A program made the translations under genes and the position numbers. From positions 9,176,001-9,240,000 of the forward strand of contig NC_135121.1 of the NCBI RefSeq assembly GCF_050908995.1: a stretch of 64,000 nt of DNA, read 5' to 3'. This DNA comes from Andrena cerasifolii. Lineage: Eukaryota; Arthropoda; Insecta; Hymenoptera; Andrenidae. Every line of letters starts with the position of its first letter. The stretch's first letter is position 1. The notes beneath the pieces were generated by a model. The model was not told the DNA's origin. It searched no databases and saw only the letters and a program-made list of their open reading frames with translations. This document shows, one piece after another, positions 39,538 to 52,149 of this stretch.

Positions 39538-40804
39538 TCGTCGTCTGTACCCGCCAGCCGGGCAAAGTACGCAGCGGGGCGTAATAATGAGATTAGAAAA
39601 ATAGTTGCCAGGCGTAATTGCGTTGCCGAGGAATCGTTTCTATCTCGGACACAGCCATTACCATGGGAAATAACGGTAACTGTTAATCGCCCAGCGATCG
39701 TCGCATTTGTTTGGCTGGGTATGCGGCCTTGAGTCGCCCACCGGGGCCGAGTTGAGCGCTCCGCTGATCTTGGCCTGACATTTCAGGTCCCCTCCGCGAA
39801 AAGGTTTTCTTGGAAAAATCGTCGTTGCGTCTCGGTGTTGTTTTCACCTTCTTCCCCGCCACCCTTTCCCTACTTCTCCCAAGAAACTGGTGCGCTCGAT
39901 GCCGAAGCCTCGCCGTACTACGAATCCACGCGGGGACGGACAGCGTCGCTCTTACTGCCACTCGCATAATTCCCCGCGATAATCTGTTTTTTCCACCGCA
40001 CGGGCGACTGTAGGAATCGCTTGGACCTCGGCGCCGCGCGTTTCTCGACTCCGCTCTGGTTTCCTGTTTAATCGGGTCCCCTCGTCCACGGTCTTATCAC
40101 TGCCAGGAAATATGCCGACAGTTACTGGAATTCGAAATTGACGCGTGGACCGGGGCAGAGGGGCATCGAGGTGCCCGGCGAGGGTTGGCATAGTTAGATT
40201 AATACGGATATAATGGGAGGTCTCGTCGGGGGAGGCGGCCCTCCGTGAATTTCGAGGAAATGTTTGCTCTCCGTCGGGCGTCGATAGTCGACGTGGGCTT
40301 TTCAAGCGCGGTGGATTAGCAGTGTTCAAGCAGGAGTGCGGTCTCTACGATGACCTTTATTTATGGGTAACGTAATAAGGACACACGCCTCCCGCATGGT
40401 GCTTGATGTTTGTGAATTCCACCGCCGCGGCTGGTAAAACACCGCGGCGATATGTTTATTGTAATCTGGCCACCACATGCTTCCATATCAACTCGGAGAT
40501 AAGCTGGTTTTGAATGTCCATCTCGTGTTCAGCGAGTCATGGCTGGTCGGCTCGCTCGTTCGTTTCCGAGTGACGCAAAAGAGAACAGGTTTTCCGCCGC
40601 GCGGCATTCCAATTACCGCTGTTTTCCTCGCGTCACGAAAGCCGCGTCAAAGTACTCCTCTTAAATAATTAATCGCCTCGCGGCGCGTAAAGCCGCGTGT
40701 CCACCTGTGCATTCGACGCGCACCGATTTTTTTTTTGCTCGTTCGGTGTTCAAAGCGTGCATTCGGGTCCGAACAATACCATGAAATTGGACGCCGCAAA
40801 TTTC
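39538..40804. other. Presumed kay intron, nothing recognised
   Basis: Balanced composition. Short frames on both strands without recognisable content. Confidence 0.4.
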
Positions 40805-41238
40805 ACGGGAACACATGCCGAACCCGGAAATTCGAAAAATTCTGAAACTTTGCGAATATGTAGAGAATTCCCTCCTGATTGCAACGCAATTTTTGTTTGC
40901 TGCCCAAATTCACTCTAAGGGGGTGTAATTAACCCCCGAAATTTCTACTATTTTCCGATTTTGTGTTATAAGTCGCGAACTGTAAGAGATAGAAAAAAAG
41001 TTTCAAGACAAAAGTTACGTCTTTTAATTAGATCTATCATTTGGTGAAACAATTATTTTACAGTTCACGAGTTATAACACAAAATCGGAAAATAGCCGAA
41101 TTTTCGGGGGTTAATTTCACTTCCTTCGAGTGAATTTGGGCAGCAAACAAAAATTCCGTTGTAATCAGGAGGAAATCCCCTACATATTCGCAAAGTTTCA
41201 AAATTTTTTTAATTTTCGGGTTTAGGATCTTCCCTTGT
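40805..41238. mobile_element. ACAAGGG-type foldback element, copy 1
   Basis: About 434 bp with arms of roughly 200 bp, joined by a short AT-rich centre. The arms include CGAACCCGGAAATTC, TTGGGCAGCAAACAAAAAT and ATTTTGTGTTATAA. The right end is TTCCCTTGT; the left end is degenerate. It is closely related to the copy at 54540-54967. Confidence 0.75.
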
Positions 41239-41763
41239 TAGCCATTTCCGCGGACGGATGAAGAATATTTCTGGCAAGGAAGAGAAAATGGAAGAACTAT
41301 ACTCGAACTTCGAAGCCACATCCTGGAACCTTTCAGCGCGATAAGCAACCGCCAACATTATCGAGTGTACTATATTCCACCGGCTATGCAGGCCAATTTT
41401 ATGACCGCAAGAGTGTTCCAAGGAATGCTATCTCGCCTCGAGGATTACCCGCGCGACGATCGACGAATCGATTAGCTCGATGAGATTTTCCGTCCAACAG
41501 TTGGTTTTTAAGATCTGGAAGCGGGGCTCTCGATCCGCGCAGCCAGGCAGTTCTTGGCCAGTCTCCAAGGCGTCGAATCGCGGGGGAATCCGTCGTCGAC
41601 GACAAACGGCGCTCCACAGGTGTTTAAACTTAGAACTCGAGCCTAATTAAGATCCTCCAGGCGGACACGCGATTGGGAATTTCGCGGATGCCGGGAAAAA
41701 CCACTGCTCGCGAATAAACGCTCTCGACTGACCTCTTATTCGCGGCACGATCGCGTTCATCTA

Positions 41764-41938
41764 CACTGCGTTCCACATAAGAGCGTACCAACGGAAAAAA
41801 AAGCTCCCACGGATCGGACACACGCGATTGGTCGTAGCATCTTCGCGACTGGTCGTACCACTTTCCATACCGGTTTACTACCAATCAACAGTGCGTATTC
41901 CTGCGCGAAACGAGTACGCTCTAATATGGAACGCAGTG
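41764..41938. mobile_element. Small MITE with CACTGCGTTCCACAT ends, copy 1
   Basis: The ends CACTGCGTTCCACAT and ATATGGAACGCAGTG are inverse. The interior contains ACACGCGATTGGTCGTAGCA and CCAATCAACAGTG, both shared with the copy at 50011-50187. TA precedes the left end. Confidence 0.7.
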
Positions 41939-43231
41939 CAGTGTCCCATTCCCCGCCGCAGTTTCGCGCCCCCCTGCTTCTCGAATAGCGATGAAACAAT
42001 TTCCATGCCCTATTTATGTATATTCTTAAATCCGTCTCGCGTAGCGCGTTGATTCAAGACTCACTAGTAGAATACTGGCCTTTCCTTTCATCCTAAATTG
42101 GGGGCTTATAAATAGGACGGAAAGGAATTTCTTCGATTCTCGGTTAAATCGGGACAGTCTCGAGAATCCGTGTTCTCCCACGAGCAACTGTTACGCAAAT
42201 AATTCCTTCCACCAGCGGGGCGACCACGGCGACGGCGACGGACACTTCGTGTTTTCGCGGCTAGTAAAGATCTCGACGCATTAGTATAAATCTTTGGGGG
42301 GTGACCGGTCGCAGATAAATCGGCCCGGCATTAAAGCCCGGTAGAGCGCGCGGGGGCCATTACGCGGTTTCGAAAGAATGCTCACTCTTGTCGAGCGGAA
42401 CAATGGAGAAAGTCGTAAAGGCACCCCCTTTCTTATCTCTTTGGCCGTAAAGTGTTCCGGGGGGGTGAGAGGGGGGCTGCGTTAAATATCTCCGGTAGCC
42501 ACCGCGAACGGGTTTTACAGTACGTAAAAGCGCGTGAAGGGGAGTGTGATATCCGCGAAGGATGTTCGCGCATCGCTACACTCCTGCTCGGGGCGCGGTG
42601 GAAAAAATGGCGAGAAGGCCGAACGGTCAATGTGCCATCTTGCGAATCGAACGGGGGCGCGGGAATCCCTCCCACCTTTTTCTGTTGCCCGGCCGTCTCT
42701 GTCTCGCCGTTTTCTCTCGCTCTGTCAAGCGCACATACTCGAAATTCGAAGGTTATTTTTAGATTAGGTTTCCTCGTCGCGTATGGCCACGAAGAGCAGA
42801 GCGGCACCGAGAAGACCTCAGTGTAAGAGAGGCGTCGGTGGAGGACGCAGCAGTGGTGACGGACTCTTCGAGTAGTGAGAAGAAGAAGAGCGTGCGCGAG
42901 GGAGGAGAAATCGGCAGAGAGGAGAGAAAGGGATAGATCGGGGGAGGGGGAGCGCGCACACCGACGTCCCGAACGCGATCTCTTACGAACGAACGATCGA
43001 CTGAAATTACTTCTTTCTTACTTTCACCCCAAGTTGGTCCCCTCTGCAACACCAGCTCCCCACCCCACACAACGAAGGCGGGCTAGCTCGTTTCCCACCC
43101 TTGAGCCAATCCCTCCTAACCCCCTTCGCGATCCTCCCGAGTTCCTTTCCACCATCCTTTGCACTCCCCTTTGTTTACTTTCATTCGACGACGAAACGAA
43201 CACTGAACGAATATAACCGATACCTCGAGCT
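41939..43231. other. Region upstream of kay exon C; probable promoter and leader
   Basis: GC- and purine-rich (42840-42960), with overlapping frames on both strands but no recognisable protein. The start of transcription for the isoform beginning at 43232 should lie here. I see no TATA box. A TCAGTG initiator-like string lies near 42818. Confidence 0.35.
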
Positions 43232-43300
43232 ATGGCAGCCACCACCATGGATCCAGTCGACATTGCTAATATCCTCGCGCAGGAACTGCTTTATCAGCAG
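43232..43300 (+). CDS. kay first coding exon C
   Basis: The 23 codons end DIANILAQELLYQQ at donor CAG|GTAATCC, phase 0, matching the phase 0 acceptor at 50388. A second in-frame ATG (codon 6) sits in a strong Kozak-like context (CCACCATGG) and could also be used. The short helical, leucine-rich segment continues naturally into LVSLDGLHSG of exon 2. This is the first exon nearest to the common exons. Confidence 0.75.
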
Positions 43301-46300
43301 GTAATCCCATACGTGCCCGAGATCTCAACAAGTGTGTTCCGTTGCTCTCTCGGTTCCTTCCGCGGAATTTCACTTTCGTAAAAATATTTTCGCCGCTTTC
43401 TGCGTTGCGCCCTGCCTGTTCGCCTCCAACCCCCGTCGTTCGAAAAGGGGTCGGAGGCCCCCGCCACAGGTCGTCGCGTTCGCCGTAGCGCAGCGTACAT
43501 TTCGGGGCCGGCCATTAAGTGTATACTCTGTTTTTGTTTACGACCATGCGAATGGCCCCTGTCATTAGGCAGAACGTGTAGCAGCCGCTTGATTTATTTT
43601 CAATGGGATAGGGTACTTGACTCGCGCCGCATTTTGTACTTTGCAACAACAAATAAATTGGAGCGTTAAGTGGTTGAACACGGTTCGACCACATGGCCCG
43701 CGCGGGAGGAGTAGGTAGCAAAGCCTGACACACTAAAGTCGAGTAACCACGAGTCTCGTAAATCAATGACAGAATTAAAAATCAGTGGAGGAGCAGATGG
43801 ACCGGTGCACAATTAAACTATTGAGACAAAGCCTAGGGAGAGAGGGCGACAGAGAGAAAAACTTTGTTGAACCGCGAGAAGTCGGTGTCGCGTGCGAAAA
43901 GTCAGCGCGGCTTAAATATAGAGAATCGCTTAGAATACCATTGAATACGCTTCTAAATTTGATTTAACTGAGAACGACGTGTCTACTTATTGCTGACGAG
44001 CCGGCGGCACTTGGAGATCACGTTCAATCACATTGTGCCTCTCACAAAGTAGCCTTCTGTTCGAAGAAAACGGTATAAAGGACCTCGAGGGGCATCGAAA
44101 GCAACCGTCTAAAATAAACACGCCACTTGGCAGGCCTTCGAAATAGCGTTTCATTCACGCCGCCGTTAGTCGAGCAGGCGAATTAACTCCGTACCGAATT
44201 CAGAGGGAACCGTAAACACCGAAAAGCTCCTCTCGCGGGACCCCTGGAAACACTCCAGTCCCCTCGACCAACGGCGAAGCAGGCGAAACGAAGCTACATA
44301 ATAACAGAGACGAAGGACAGAAAAAAAAAAAAGGACGCAACGTAGCGGACGTACGTGTACACTCGCGCGTCGATGAACTTGAAAGAGAAAGTCTATTCGG
44401 CGCGCGCTATCCAGGCGCGTTAACGTATGCGGGAGCATTATTGCGATGCGGACGAGCAAAAGGATTGTGCAACATTGTGCAATAACGTTGGAAGTCCCAC
44501 CCGCCTCGGCGAAACAAACAGATCGTAAGCGAGCCGTGGCTGTGTGTAAAGTGACTCGGATATATTTTCACGTCCCGTTTGAAAAGCGCTGGATCTGTAC
44601 CGAGGCATCCGTTGGTCGGAATAAAACGCTCCTTCGTAGGAAAAGTAACCGCGGGCGGGTTTGAACCTGTAGAAACGCGTCGTCGAAGCGGGCACAGGCT
44701 GGACAGAGTCTCTCTCGCGTCGCTCTATGCCGCGCGTGCACGCGCGCATGCGCGCGAAATATTCCGAGCCGGCGACGTTCGAAGATCCACGAAGGATACG
44801 AGAATCGTCCTACGTCCGATTAAGCGTCCGATTACAATTACTTTATCGCCCTCGGTGTCTGGAGTCGAGCCTCTCTAAGCGAGCATCTATTTTTCGCGGT
44901 ATAGTGTTACGTACACGTGCGGTCGAGGGAGGCTTGGCTCGCTGCCCCTTCCTCCCCAACCCGCGCAAACTTCGCCACACCGTATCTCTCTCTCTGCCTG
45001 ACGCCGTTTTTCCGAGCAATGTTCTTTCCTCCGCCGGGGAAACGTTGCTCTCGGTACCCAGAGCCGCGTTTCGCAACGGATTTTCTGGTTGCCGATATCG
45101 CCCTTTGTTCGCTCGCAACGCGCGCGCGGGCCCAGGGCAGATTAAAACAGCAAACGCATTTATTTATAGACTACAGCGCCGGCGTGCGTGTTGCACCCGC
45201 ACATGCGCGCTGCGCGCGCGCGCAGCGGGGGGAACGGGGGGAATAAACTGTACCGCGAAACGGAAGGCACGCGTGCGTGCCAACGGGCGGGATTTGGGGG
45301 GAAAAAAGCGCGTGTCCGCCGCGCGTCTGCGCGAAAATATGTATGCTGCTGCTGGTCGCGTTCGGTCGCTAGGGTGTCGCGTGGGGATCGTCGCACGACG
45401 CGCGGCACCTTATCTCTGTTTTTCTTCCGTCGGGCAGCCTTGCCGCCGTTAGATTGATTTCGAAACGCGATGTCGAGGACTCCGGCGATAATTGAAATAA
45501 GTGCATGTCAGCGATTCTGTGCATCGTATCGCGAAACGCATACTCGTCTCCTCCATTTTAATAGAAATAATTGCTTAGAAATTTTGACTCGTTGGGGCGC
45601 GCGGAGCCGTCCACCGGCTGGTAACAGGCGGAATTAAAGAATCTTGATTTACCGATGCGTTTTTTCCAACTCGCGAAAAGACTTAGTGCGCCGTGCCGCG
45701 GAATGTTCTGCATACCGCGTATCGTGACTAGATTAATGATGCTCGATGCTAGGGATGCAAGAAATGAGAGGTTGATACGCAGCTATTTCTGGAAATCGTG
45801 CGTGTATGCGTTTCGCCGTTGCAAAATGCTAATGGAGGTGATATATGCCAGTGGCTGTCACAGGGAAAGGCAGGCGTATGGTCGAGAAAAATTTTGGAGG
45901 TTGCAGAAGTAAATTCTTCGAGTGATCACGTCGATATAGTTATGAATTTATAAAAGCTATGATTTTATAATGGATAAAGCCGGGAATCCATCGGGAAGCT
46001 AAGCTAAGCTATGCTATGCTATCCGATGCTACGTTTTAACGTAGCTTTTGGTGGAAACGGTTCCATAAGAATGTATTGAAGCTAATTTTTTTAAAACGTG
46101 GCATGGCATAGCATAGCATCACATAGCTTAGCTTCCCGGTGGATTTCCGGCTTAAGTCGTGGTATACTGCTAAATTCTGGTAGGCAATCGGCCGCGGACG
46201 GTGCTTCGCTCTAGTCTCGCAGCGCGTCGTGACGTGTTCCGTCGCACGGACTAGTCAGAACCTGCCCAGACGTGTCTGACAAAATGATACAGAGTTCGCC

Positions 46301-49300
46301 CACCAGCGCGTCGTATCGTCTGACATCCTCGCACCGACGATGCTCCGTAAGGTGAACGTCCCGTCAGTCAACGAATGTGTCGTGCAATAATCGCGGTCCC
46401 TCGCGACTGTTAAAAAAAGAACCGATAGTACCGTCACTTCCTTTTTTTTTTTAAATCTCGCTGCCAACTGCCAGACTCGAACGTTACAAACATGAAGTGT
46501 GCTTGATTTTCTTCGAACTCCTCGTCCAACGGTGAAAGCTAGAAAACGCCTATTTGCGCACATGCGCCGATAATTTGTATCGTCACAAGTCACGGTCGCG
46601 TTTCGAAATTTCAGATTAAAGCGAAGCGGAGCCGAGATCGTGAGCTCGATAATCTTTCAACGCAAACAGACGGCTTGCCGGTGTTCGAGCTGTGCGGGTA
46701 AACGAAATCGAGTGTACCGATTTCTTTTTCTGTCCCCTCCCCGTTGGAAGGGTACTAACTGTCGCCGCGATGACCACACCTTTGTCGCCTCGCGCAGTTT
46801 CGGCCCGACAGAGAGGTCTATAGCCGTAGGAAGTAAATACGAAAGCGATAACTGTCCCCGCCCGATAAACACGCGCCTCCGCGTGCCCCTAAATTTATCA
46901 GGCCTTCAATAACAGCCCGTAACCACGAAATTACCTTCCCGGGCATGGTCGCGCGGCCATAAATTTCGGGTCGTGCCAAAATCGAGGGACCCGTGCCGAG
47001 CGAAGAAGACGAGGACCTGACCTCCAAGTACATATTACCTGATTTATGCGCGCGCGCGTATCAACCCGAGGCTGCAATAAATTATGTTTAACTCGCCCGA
47101 AGGTCGAGATGGATTAACCCCCTAGAGTGCGACCTTTTTTGCGCGTCAAGAATCCAGTGGAAAACTAACGGCCCCGTCGTTCAAAATTTACCGGGCAGCA
47201 TCTCCTTGCGTTTCCGTTAGAACTTACAATTGGCGTACGTTCTGGAACATCGTTCCCTGTCAAAAAAAACTCTGGCCAACGTGGCTTCTCGTTTCGAAAC
47301 TGATGGGATTCTCTAAATCGAGGAGGGTCTTGTGTCCCAACACCGAAATTCCAGGAACCGGCGACGCGCCGAAATGATTTTGTAACGCCCAAGTTTATAG
47401 CTCCGAGCATTCCTGAACTTGTTGCGCGTGGCAGGATCCAGTGGATGGACCCGCGAGCTTTGTGGGTGATTACTCTCGCGTCGAAGTTAACGTTCGGTGG
47501 TGTGCGCTAACAAGGGAACTTTGTGGGTTTTTAGAGTGACTTAAAACAAGAACAGCGGTGTCTTTCATTTGGGCCCTATCGCCCTTTAAGGGGGTGAAAA
47601 CTAACCTCAAAGTCAAATTGGCACTTCCACTTTTTCGCGTATAACTCTCAAAGTACAACAGATAGAAAAAAATGTTTCAAACAAAAGTTTAATAGTGCAA
47701 TAAGCGCTACAAACTTGCGTTAACAAAATTTTGAAGATTTTTTTCGTCAGTTATATTTTTTTTAACTCTTTTCAAAATTTTGTTAAAGGAAGTTTGTAGC
47801 GCTTATTGCACCATTAAACTTTTGTTTAACACATTTTTTCTATCTGTTGTACTTTAAGAGTTATACGCGAAAAAGTGGAAGTGCCTATTTGACTTTGAGG
47901 TTAGTTTTCACCCCCTTACAGAGCGGTAGGGCCCAAATGAAAGACACCGTTATTCTTGTTTTGAACCACTCTAAAAACCCAAAAAGTTGCGTTACAATCG
48001 GTGAGTCCGGGTTCGCGGTGTTCCCTTGTAAGTAATTTTAGCGATGACATTTGGGCTGACTGGGGAGGACCTCGCGATGCACCGTGGAATTGCCGGCCGA
48101 AATTGGGAAAGAGGCATGTTGAGTTACCGATGATTCCCATTTATAGAGATATCTCGTTTGGCGTAACTGAACTCGGCTGTGTGTTGAGTCGATTCAGAGA
48201 TTATGAGATCATTGGTCGTGATATATAAGTGGTTCTAGATGAATCTGATTTTTATTGGATCAAGCTGGAGAGTTAGTAAGAAGGGTCTACTACGTTTCAA
48301 CGAACTTTGTGGCGATACCGCCGATTCCCGTGCAACGCTGCTCGAACTCTGGGAATCGTTCAAAGCACACAAGTCGTCTGACGTATTCAATCGCCGATCG
48401 ACCTTCGTTAACGATCAGAACACGGTGATCGTAATTTTAGAAATGATAGCGTACGCGTTGCGTGTCGTTGTCTCTTCGCCATATGAGAGCGAAGGACGCG
48501 CTTCTCCTTCCTGCGTCCTTTTGTGCTTTCTGGGAAACGTGTAAACGCGCGTGGCTGTAATACGTCGCGCGTCCCCGTCTGCCGATTGGTCGCCGCGATA
48601 ATAGTGAACGCGAGGCTGTCGCTACGTGAGCTGCGATCCGAGCCGAGTCATTAAAATATCATCGTAAGCTGGACGTGTGCACACACAACTCTTATATATT
48701 TGTCCCGATGAAATCTCCATCGGGTTACTGACAATCGATTTGTGGTGCCATCGGGCCTTCGCGTGCCGTAGGACACGTAACGGCGATAGTCGTCGAACCA
48801 CGAACGTCAAACGGAACAGAGAGGGGACCACGCCGACATTCGCGTTATCTGCACGCACTAAAAATCAGATTAGACGTAGAGAATTGTTTTTAAGCACCAC
48901 CAGATGTGTTTGAAGTAGCTTTAAAATGCTATTTGTAAAGAGAAAAATGGTAACCTGTTTGAAAATCACTTTGGGTGGGATTCGAACCATGGTCATTTGA
49001 GTGGCAGTTTAGTATGCTACCCATTGAGCCATTTAACCTATTACTATTTAACGCGGTTATTTGTCTAACATTATTTAACTCCTTCTACGATTGAAGGTTT
49101 GAAACTATCAGAATGCTATTTTCAGGCGATAAAATATCCACGATGGGGACGTGTAAACAGAACTTGAAGATCGACGATTACATACCACGAAGGGGCAATC
49201 GGGGGATAATCGTTAGGAACGCCGCGATAATTCGTCGTAATTTTAGCGATGATGATACCGACGATAAAGATGCGCATACCTTGAAACGTAACCCCGAACG

Positions 49301-52149
49301 ATCTATCTGGCTCGTGCGATAGCTTATCGGCTATTGGATCACGGGTATTTTTATCGTTCGCATCTCGGGCGGATTAAGCTGTCGGCGATATCGTGGCGAA
49401 AAGGAAACGATAACGCGTGGACGACGTATCGAGTACCTTTCCAGCGTTCGGCGTTTCCTTTTCGTTCGCGTTCCTCTTTTTCTTCTTTTTCTTTTTATTC
49501 CTTCTACCGTCGCTCGTTGCGCAACGCGGCCATTTTTCTTTAGAACGAAAACGTTTCTTGGAATTGGGGATCCACGCTGGCCAACGGTTCCCGCCGATAA
49601 TACGATGAACTTTTTTGTTGTCTGGCCGGACAAACGTAAATTGGCGGCGATCTAATGCGCAGTACCTTCCGACGGCAAACGCGTTCCACAGCTGGCGGCG
49701 AAGTATCGTTTGTTTCCTAGCCGTTTCGTTATCTCCTCGCACCTGGCAAACTCGCGTTTTATATTCTTGCATGGTCATCGAGCTGCGCAACAGACTGTTG
49801 CATTTCGTGCAACTGGCTATTGTTTACCGTGGGCATAAATACTTCAGGCGTTGTTTCAACCAGTTCTATGTTGTTTCCAAGTAACTGTTAGGTGTCTGAT
49901 GTTTGCATTAGCATTTGTATGTATTCCCCATGGGCCATGACATCGTTAGCTTACGCGGATCTTGGAAGATGAATTGTTACCACTACCAAAATGAAAGAGG
50001 GCTGGAAGTACACTGCCGTTCCACATGAAAGTGTAACAACGCCCTTACCGATTTGCGACCGAACTGCGCAGCTCCCACGGGCGTATCTCACACACGCGAT
50101 TGGTCGTAGCACTTTCCCTGCCGGTTTACTACCAATCAACAGTGTATCCCTGCGCGAAAGGAGTATGCTCTAATGTGGAACGCAGTGTAGTTGAATAACG
50201 CTTTCGCGCACACGCTGTGCGGGTAGCCAACGGTCCCATATCTTGCCTACGTTAACCAGACGCCTCGCGGGCGTTCCCCGCACGTGGTGGCGACCGTTCT
50301 CGTACCATCAGATTATTGAAATCTCAGTCGACCAGAAATTCGATCGATCCAAATATATTAAGGTGAAATTGTCGTTTGCTGTTGCAGTTGGTATCTCTGG
50401 ACGGATTGCACAGCGGAGTGCCGACGAGGACGACGCCGACGTTGACGCCGACAACGCTCCGCAGTATCGAGCAGACGTTCCTGGAGCTGACCAGCGAGTC
50501 AGGCTCGCACAGCCGCGAAGCAGGATTCGTACCGCCGCTGGTGGAACCGTCGCAGCCGACGCCGGCACAAACGCAAAACACGGCGGCGCATCATATTATC
50601 AACAGCGTCGCTGCCCCCGTGGCCGCGAACACCATCCTCGTGGAGACCCATCAGACACAGCCGCAGCAGCCAGCCAGGCGCAACATGGGTGGCAGAAGGC
50701 CTACAAGAACGATCGGGATGTCCCCCGAGGAGGAGGAGCGGCGACAGATCCGACGGGAGAGGAATAAAATGGCAGCAGCCAGGTGCCGCAAGCGAAGAAT
50801 GGATCATACCAATGCCCTGCTAGAAGTAAGTCAAAGATTTTTGGCTTGCTCAAGATCACTGGGAAAATCAGTGCCTCCTTAGGGGCCGTCCTTAAATTAC
50901 GCAAGGGTAATTTTGGCGATTTCTTACCCCCCCCCTCCCTCCCCTAGTATAAGAATTCGTAAGTTATATTCCAACCCCCTCCTTCTTACGTAATATATTT
51001 TACATTTAATTTTTCAGTTATTAAAACTCTTTTAAAGGTTTATATAATTCATTTAACTTGGTTTCAGGAAATTTGAACTTAAACTACTTTTCTGGGACAG
51101 TAATGATAGAATTTGTATTTATTGAAAATTAGATTAAAAAATATTACGTAAGACGCTACCTGACCCCCCCCCCCCTCCCCCGTAAGAAAACGTAAGAAAT
51201 TCACGACCCATATCCGAAATTGCGCACACATATCCGTTCCGTGTCAGTTCCGTATCGGGAGCAGAAGAAGTCAGATACAGGCACGTCGGGTTAGCTTCGG
51301 AAGCATTCGGCACACATAACCACTGCGTTATCCGATTCGCCTGTATCGCTCCCCTTACCGCGAATCTTACACCCCCCTCAGCTTACGCTCCGTCTATATA
51401 TGTCTATGGAAGAGACCCTCTACGCCCCTCTTCTTCTTACCACTGGCACGACGGATACGGAACTGATACGGAACGGATATGTGCGCGCAGACCTTTAAGC
51501 GACCAAGACCTTCTACAGGAGAGCATAGATAAGGTACCGGAATCGAGTCGAGTGGAGAAACTAATGCAAATCCGTTTTACAGGAGACTGAGGGTTTGGAA
51601 CAGAAGAAACAGAGCTTGCAGGAGGAGATCCACCAGCTGCAGCAGGCCAAAGACGAGCTGGAGTTCATTCTGGAGGCTCACAGGGCAGTGTGTCGACTCC
51701 GGTCCGCCTCCCCGCCGGATGTGAAGCCTGTGATAAAGCTCGACCTCCAGATCGACGATCAATTCGTCGAGAACGCGAAGCGCGAGGCAGTGGTGAACGC
51801 CCCGAGACCAAACAGACCGAACTCGTTGCCAGTAGGGTTCGACAACAACAACAGACCGAACTCCTTGCCCATTTTCACCGAGCCGAAGGAGAGGCCGGAC
51901 ACGTTGACGTTCAAGACCGTGGAGACACCGTCGTTCATGAAACCGTCGATGGACGTCGCGGGGATGCCGATCACCACCCCGACCAGTGGCATACCGTTCA
52001 ACTTCGAGTCCCTGATGGAGGGCGGCACCGGCCTCACGCCAGTCTCCACGCCCCTGATACCGTCCTGCTCGACGCAGCAGAGAAACAATCTGTCCGCCGT
52101 CGACCTAAGCTCGCCGGACGCGAATCCCCCGAAGCTCGTGAGTTTATGA
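43232..52149 (+). CDS. kayak (Fos-family bZIP transcription factor), isoform C
   Basis: Join 43232-43300, 50388-50825, 51583-52149, giving 357 aa. kay is the insect Fos; it dimerises with Jun to form AP-1 and binds TGAGTCA-type sites in the nucleus. The basic region (about residues 136-161, with RRERNKMAAARCRKRR) carries the NxxAAxxCR contact motif. The zipper follows with five leucines at seven-residue spacing and a final His (ALLE..GLEQ..SLQE..QLQQ..ELEF..AH), the Fos pattern. The N-terminal TPTLTPTTLRSIEQTF motif is shared with Drosophila Kay, and the C-terminus SSPDANPPKLVSL resembles the vertebrate Fos end. The intron between exons 2 and 3 splits basic region from zipper. The length fits the family (about 350-600 aa). 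A donor-like GTGAGT overlaps the last codons, but the conserved C-terminus supports the stop. Two other first exons (18028, 24225) may replace the first one. Confidence 0.93.
43301..45976. other. kay intron 1 (isoform C), no gene recognised
   Basis: GC-rich from 44.7 to 45.4 kb, with long frames in several phases (up to 241 codons, 44727-45452). These run over alternating GC strings (GCGCGCGCG) and have no recognisable domain. Confidence 0.4.
45977..46153. mobile_element. Palindromic MITE with AAGCCGGRAATCCA ends
   Basis: A 177-bp element. The ends AAGCCGGGAATCCATCGGGA and its inverse are followed by CTAAGCTATGCTATGCTAT-type short repeats in both arms. Non-coding. Confidence 0.75.
46154..47509. 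other. kay intron, nothing recognised
   Basis: Short frames only. A poly-T run lies near 46442-46453. No splice-consistent coding segment. Confidence 0.4.
47510..48029. mobile_element. ACAAGGG-ended foldback element, second subtype
   Basis: 520 bp, beginning ACAAGGGAACTTTGTGGG and ending GGTGTTCCCTTGT. The arms are inverse over about 200 bp and include GAAAACTAACCTCAAAGTCA, AAGTGGAAGTGCC and AAGCGCTACAAACTT. The interior differs from the 40805/54540 pair, but the extreme ends are the same. Confidence 0.8.
48030..50010. other. kay intron, nothing else recognised
   Basis: The 48.5-48.8 kb part is GC-rich with inverse CCAAT strings (for example ATTGG near 48585) and could hold a further promoter, but no first exon is evident. 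Open frames are short. Confidence 0.35.
48966..49035 (-). repeat. tRNA-like sequence (pseudogene or SINE head)
   Basis: Read on the minus strand, it has a box A-like TGGCTCAATGGGTAGCA and a perfect box B, GGTTCGAATCC, at tRNA spacing. The acceptor and T stems do not pair properly (CATGG against CCCAC), so it is not a functional tRNA. No A-tail or long repeat unit is visible in the window. Confidence 0.45.
50011..50187. mobile_element. Small MITE with CACTGCSGTTCCACAT ends, copy 2
   Basis: A 177-bp relative of the element at 41764-41938, flanked by TA on both sides (50009-50010 and 50188-50189). It ends 200 bp before the exon 2 acceptor of kay. Confidence 0.7.
50388..50825 (+). CDS. kay common exon 2: N-terminal region and DNA-binding basic region
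   Basis: Acceptor GTTGCAG|TTG at 50387/50388, donor GAA|GTAAGTC at 50825/50826, 146 codons, phase 0 at both ends. It encodes TPTLTPTTLRSIEQTF near the start, a Gln/Pro/Ala-rich linker, and the basic region preceded by SPEEEERRQIRRER. This exon should be in all isoforms. Confidence 0.93.
50882..51210. mobile_element. PIF/Harbinger-like MITE, copy 4, inside the bZIP intron
   Basis: Inverted relative to the copies at 6326 and 13220. It begins GGGGCCGTCCTTAAATTACG right after TTA (50879-50881) and ends within the G/C-rich tract and CGTAAGAAATTCACGACCC, so the terminal 45 bp or so is lost. It starts only 56 bp after the exon 2 donor. Confidence 0.75.
51221..51489. mobile_element. MITE with TGCGCACACATATCCG ends
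   Basis: Inverse ends of about 35 bp: TGCGCACACATATCCGTTCC at the left, GGAACGGATATGTGCGCGCA at the right. It lies directly against the truncated MITE, 94 bp before exon 3 of kay. Non-coding. Confidence 0.75.
51583..52149 (+). CDS. kay common exon 3: leucine zipper and C-terminal region
   Basis: Acceptor TTTTACAG|GAG at 51582/51583; 188 codons to TGA at 52147-52149. It carries four of the five zipper leucines and the closing LEAHRAVC, then a Pro/Ser/Thr-rich region. Two near-identical short motifs (RPNSLPVGF and RPNSLPIFT) look like an internal duplication. The final SSPDANPPKLVSL is the conserved Fos-type C-terminus. Confidence 0.93.
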   Translation, partial: ETEGLEQKKQSLQEEIHQLQQAKDELEFILEAHRAVCRLRSASPPDVKPVIKLDLQIDDQFVENAKREAVVNAPRPNRPNSLPVGFDNNNRPNSLPIFTEPKERPDTLTFKTVETPSFMKPSMDVAGMPITTPTSGIPFNFESLMEGGTGLTPVSTPLIPSCSTQQRNNLSAVDLSSPDANPPKLVSL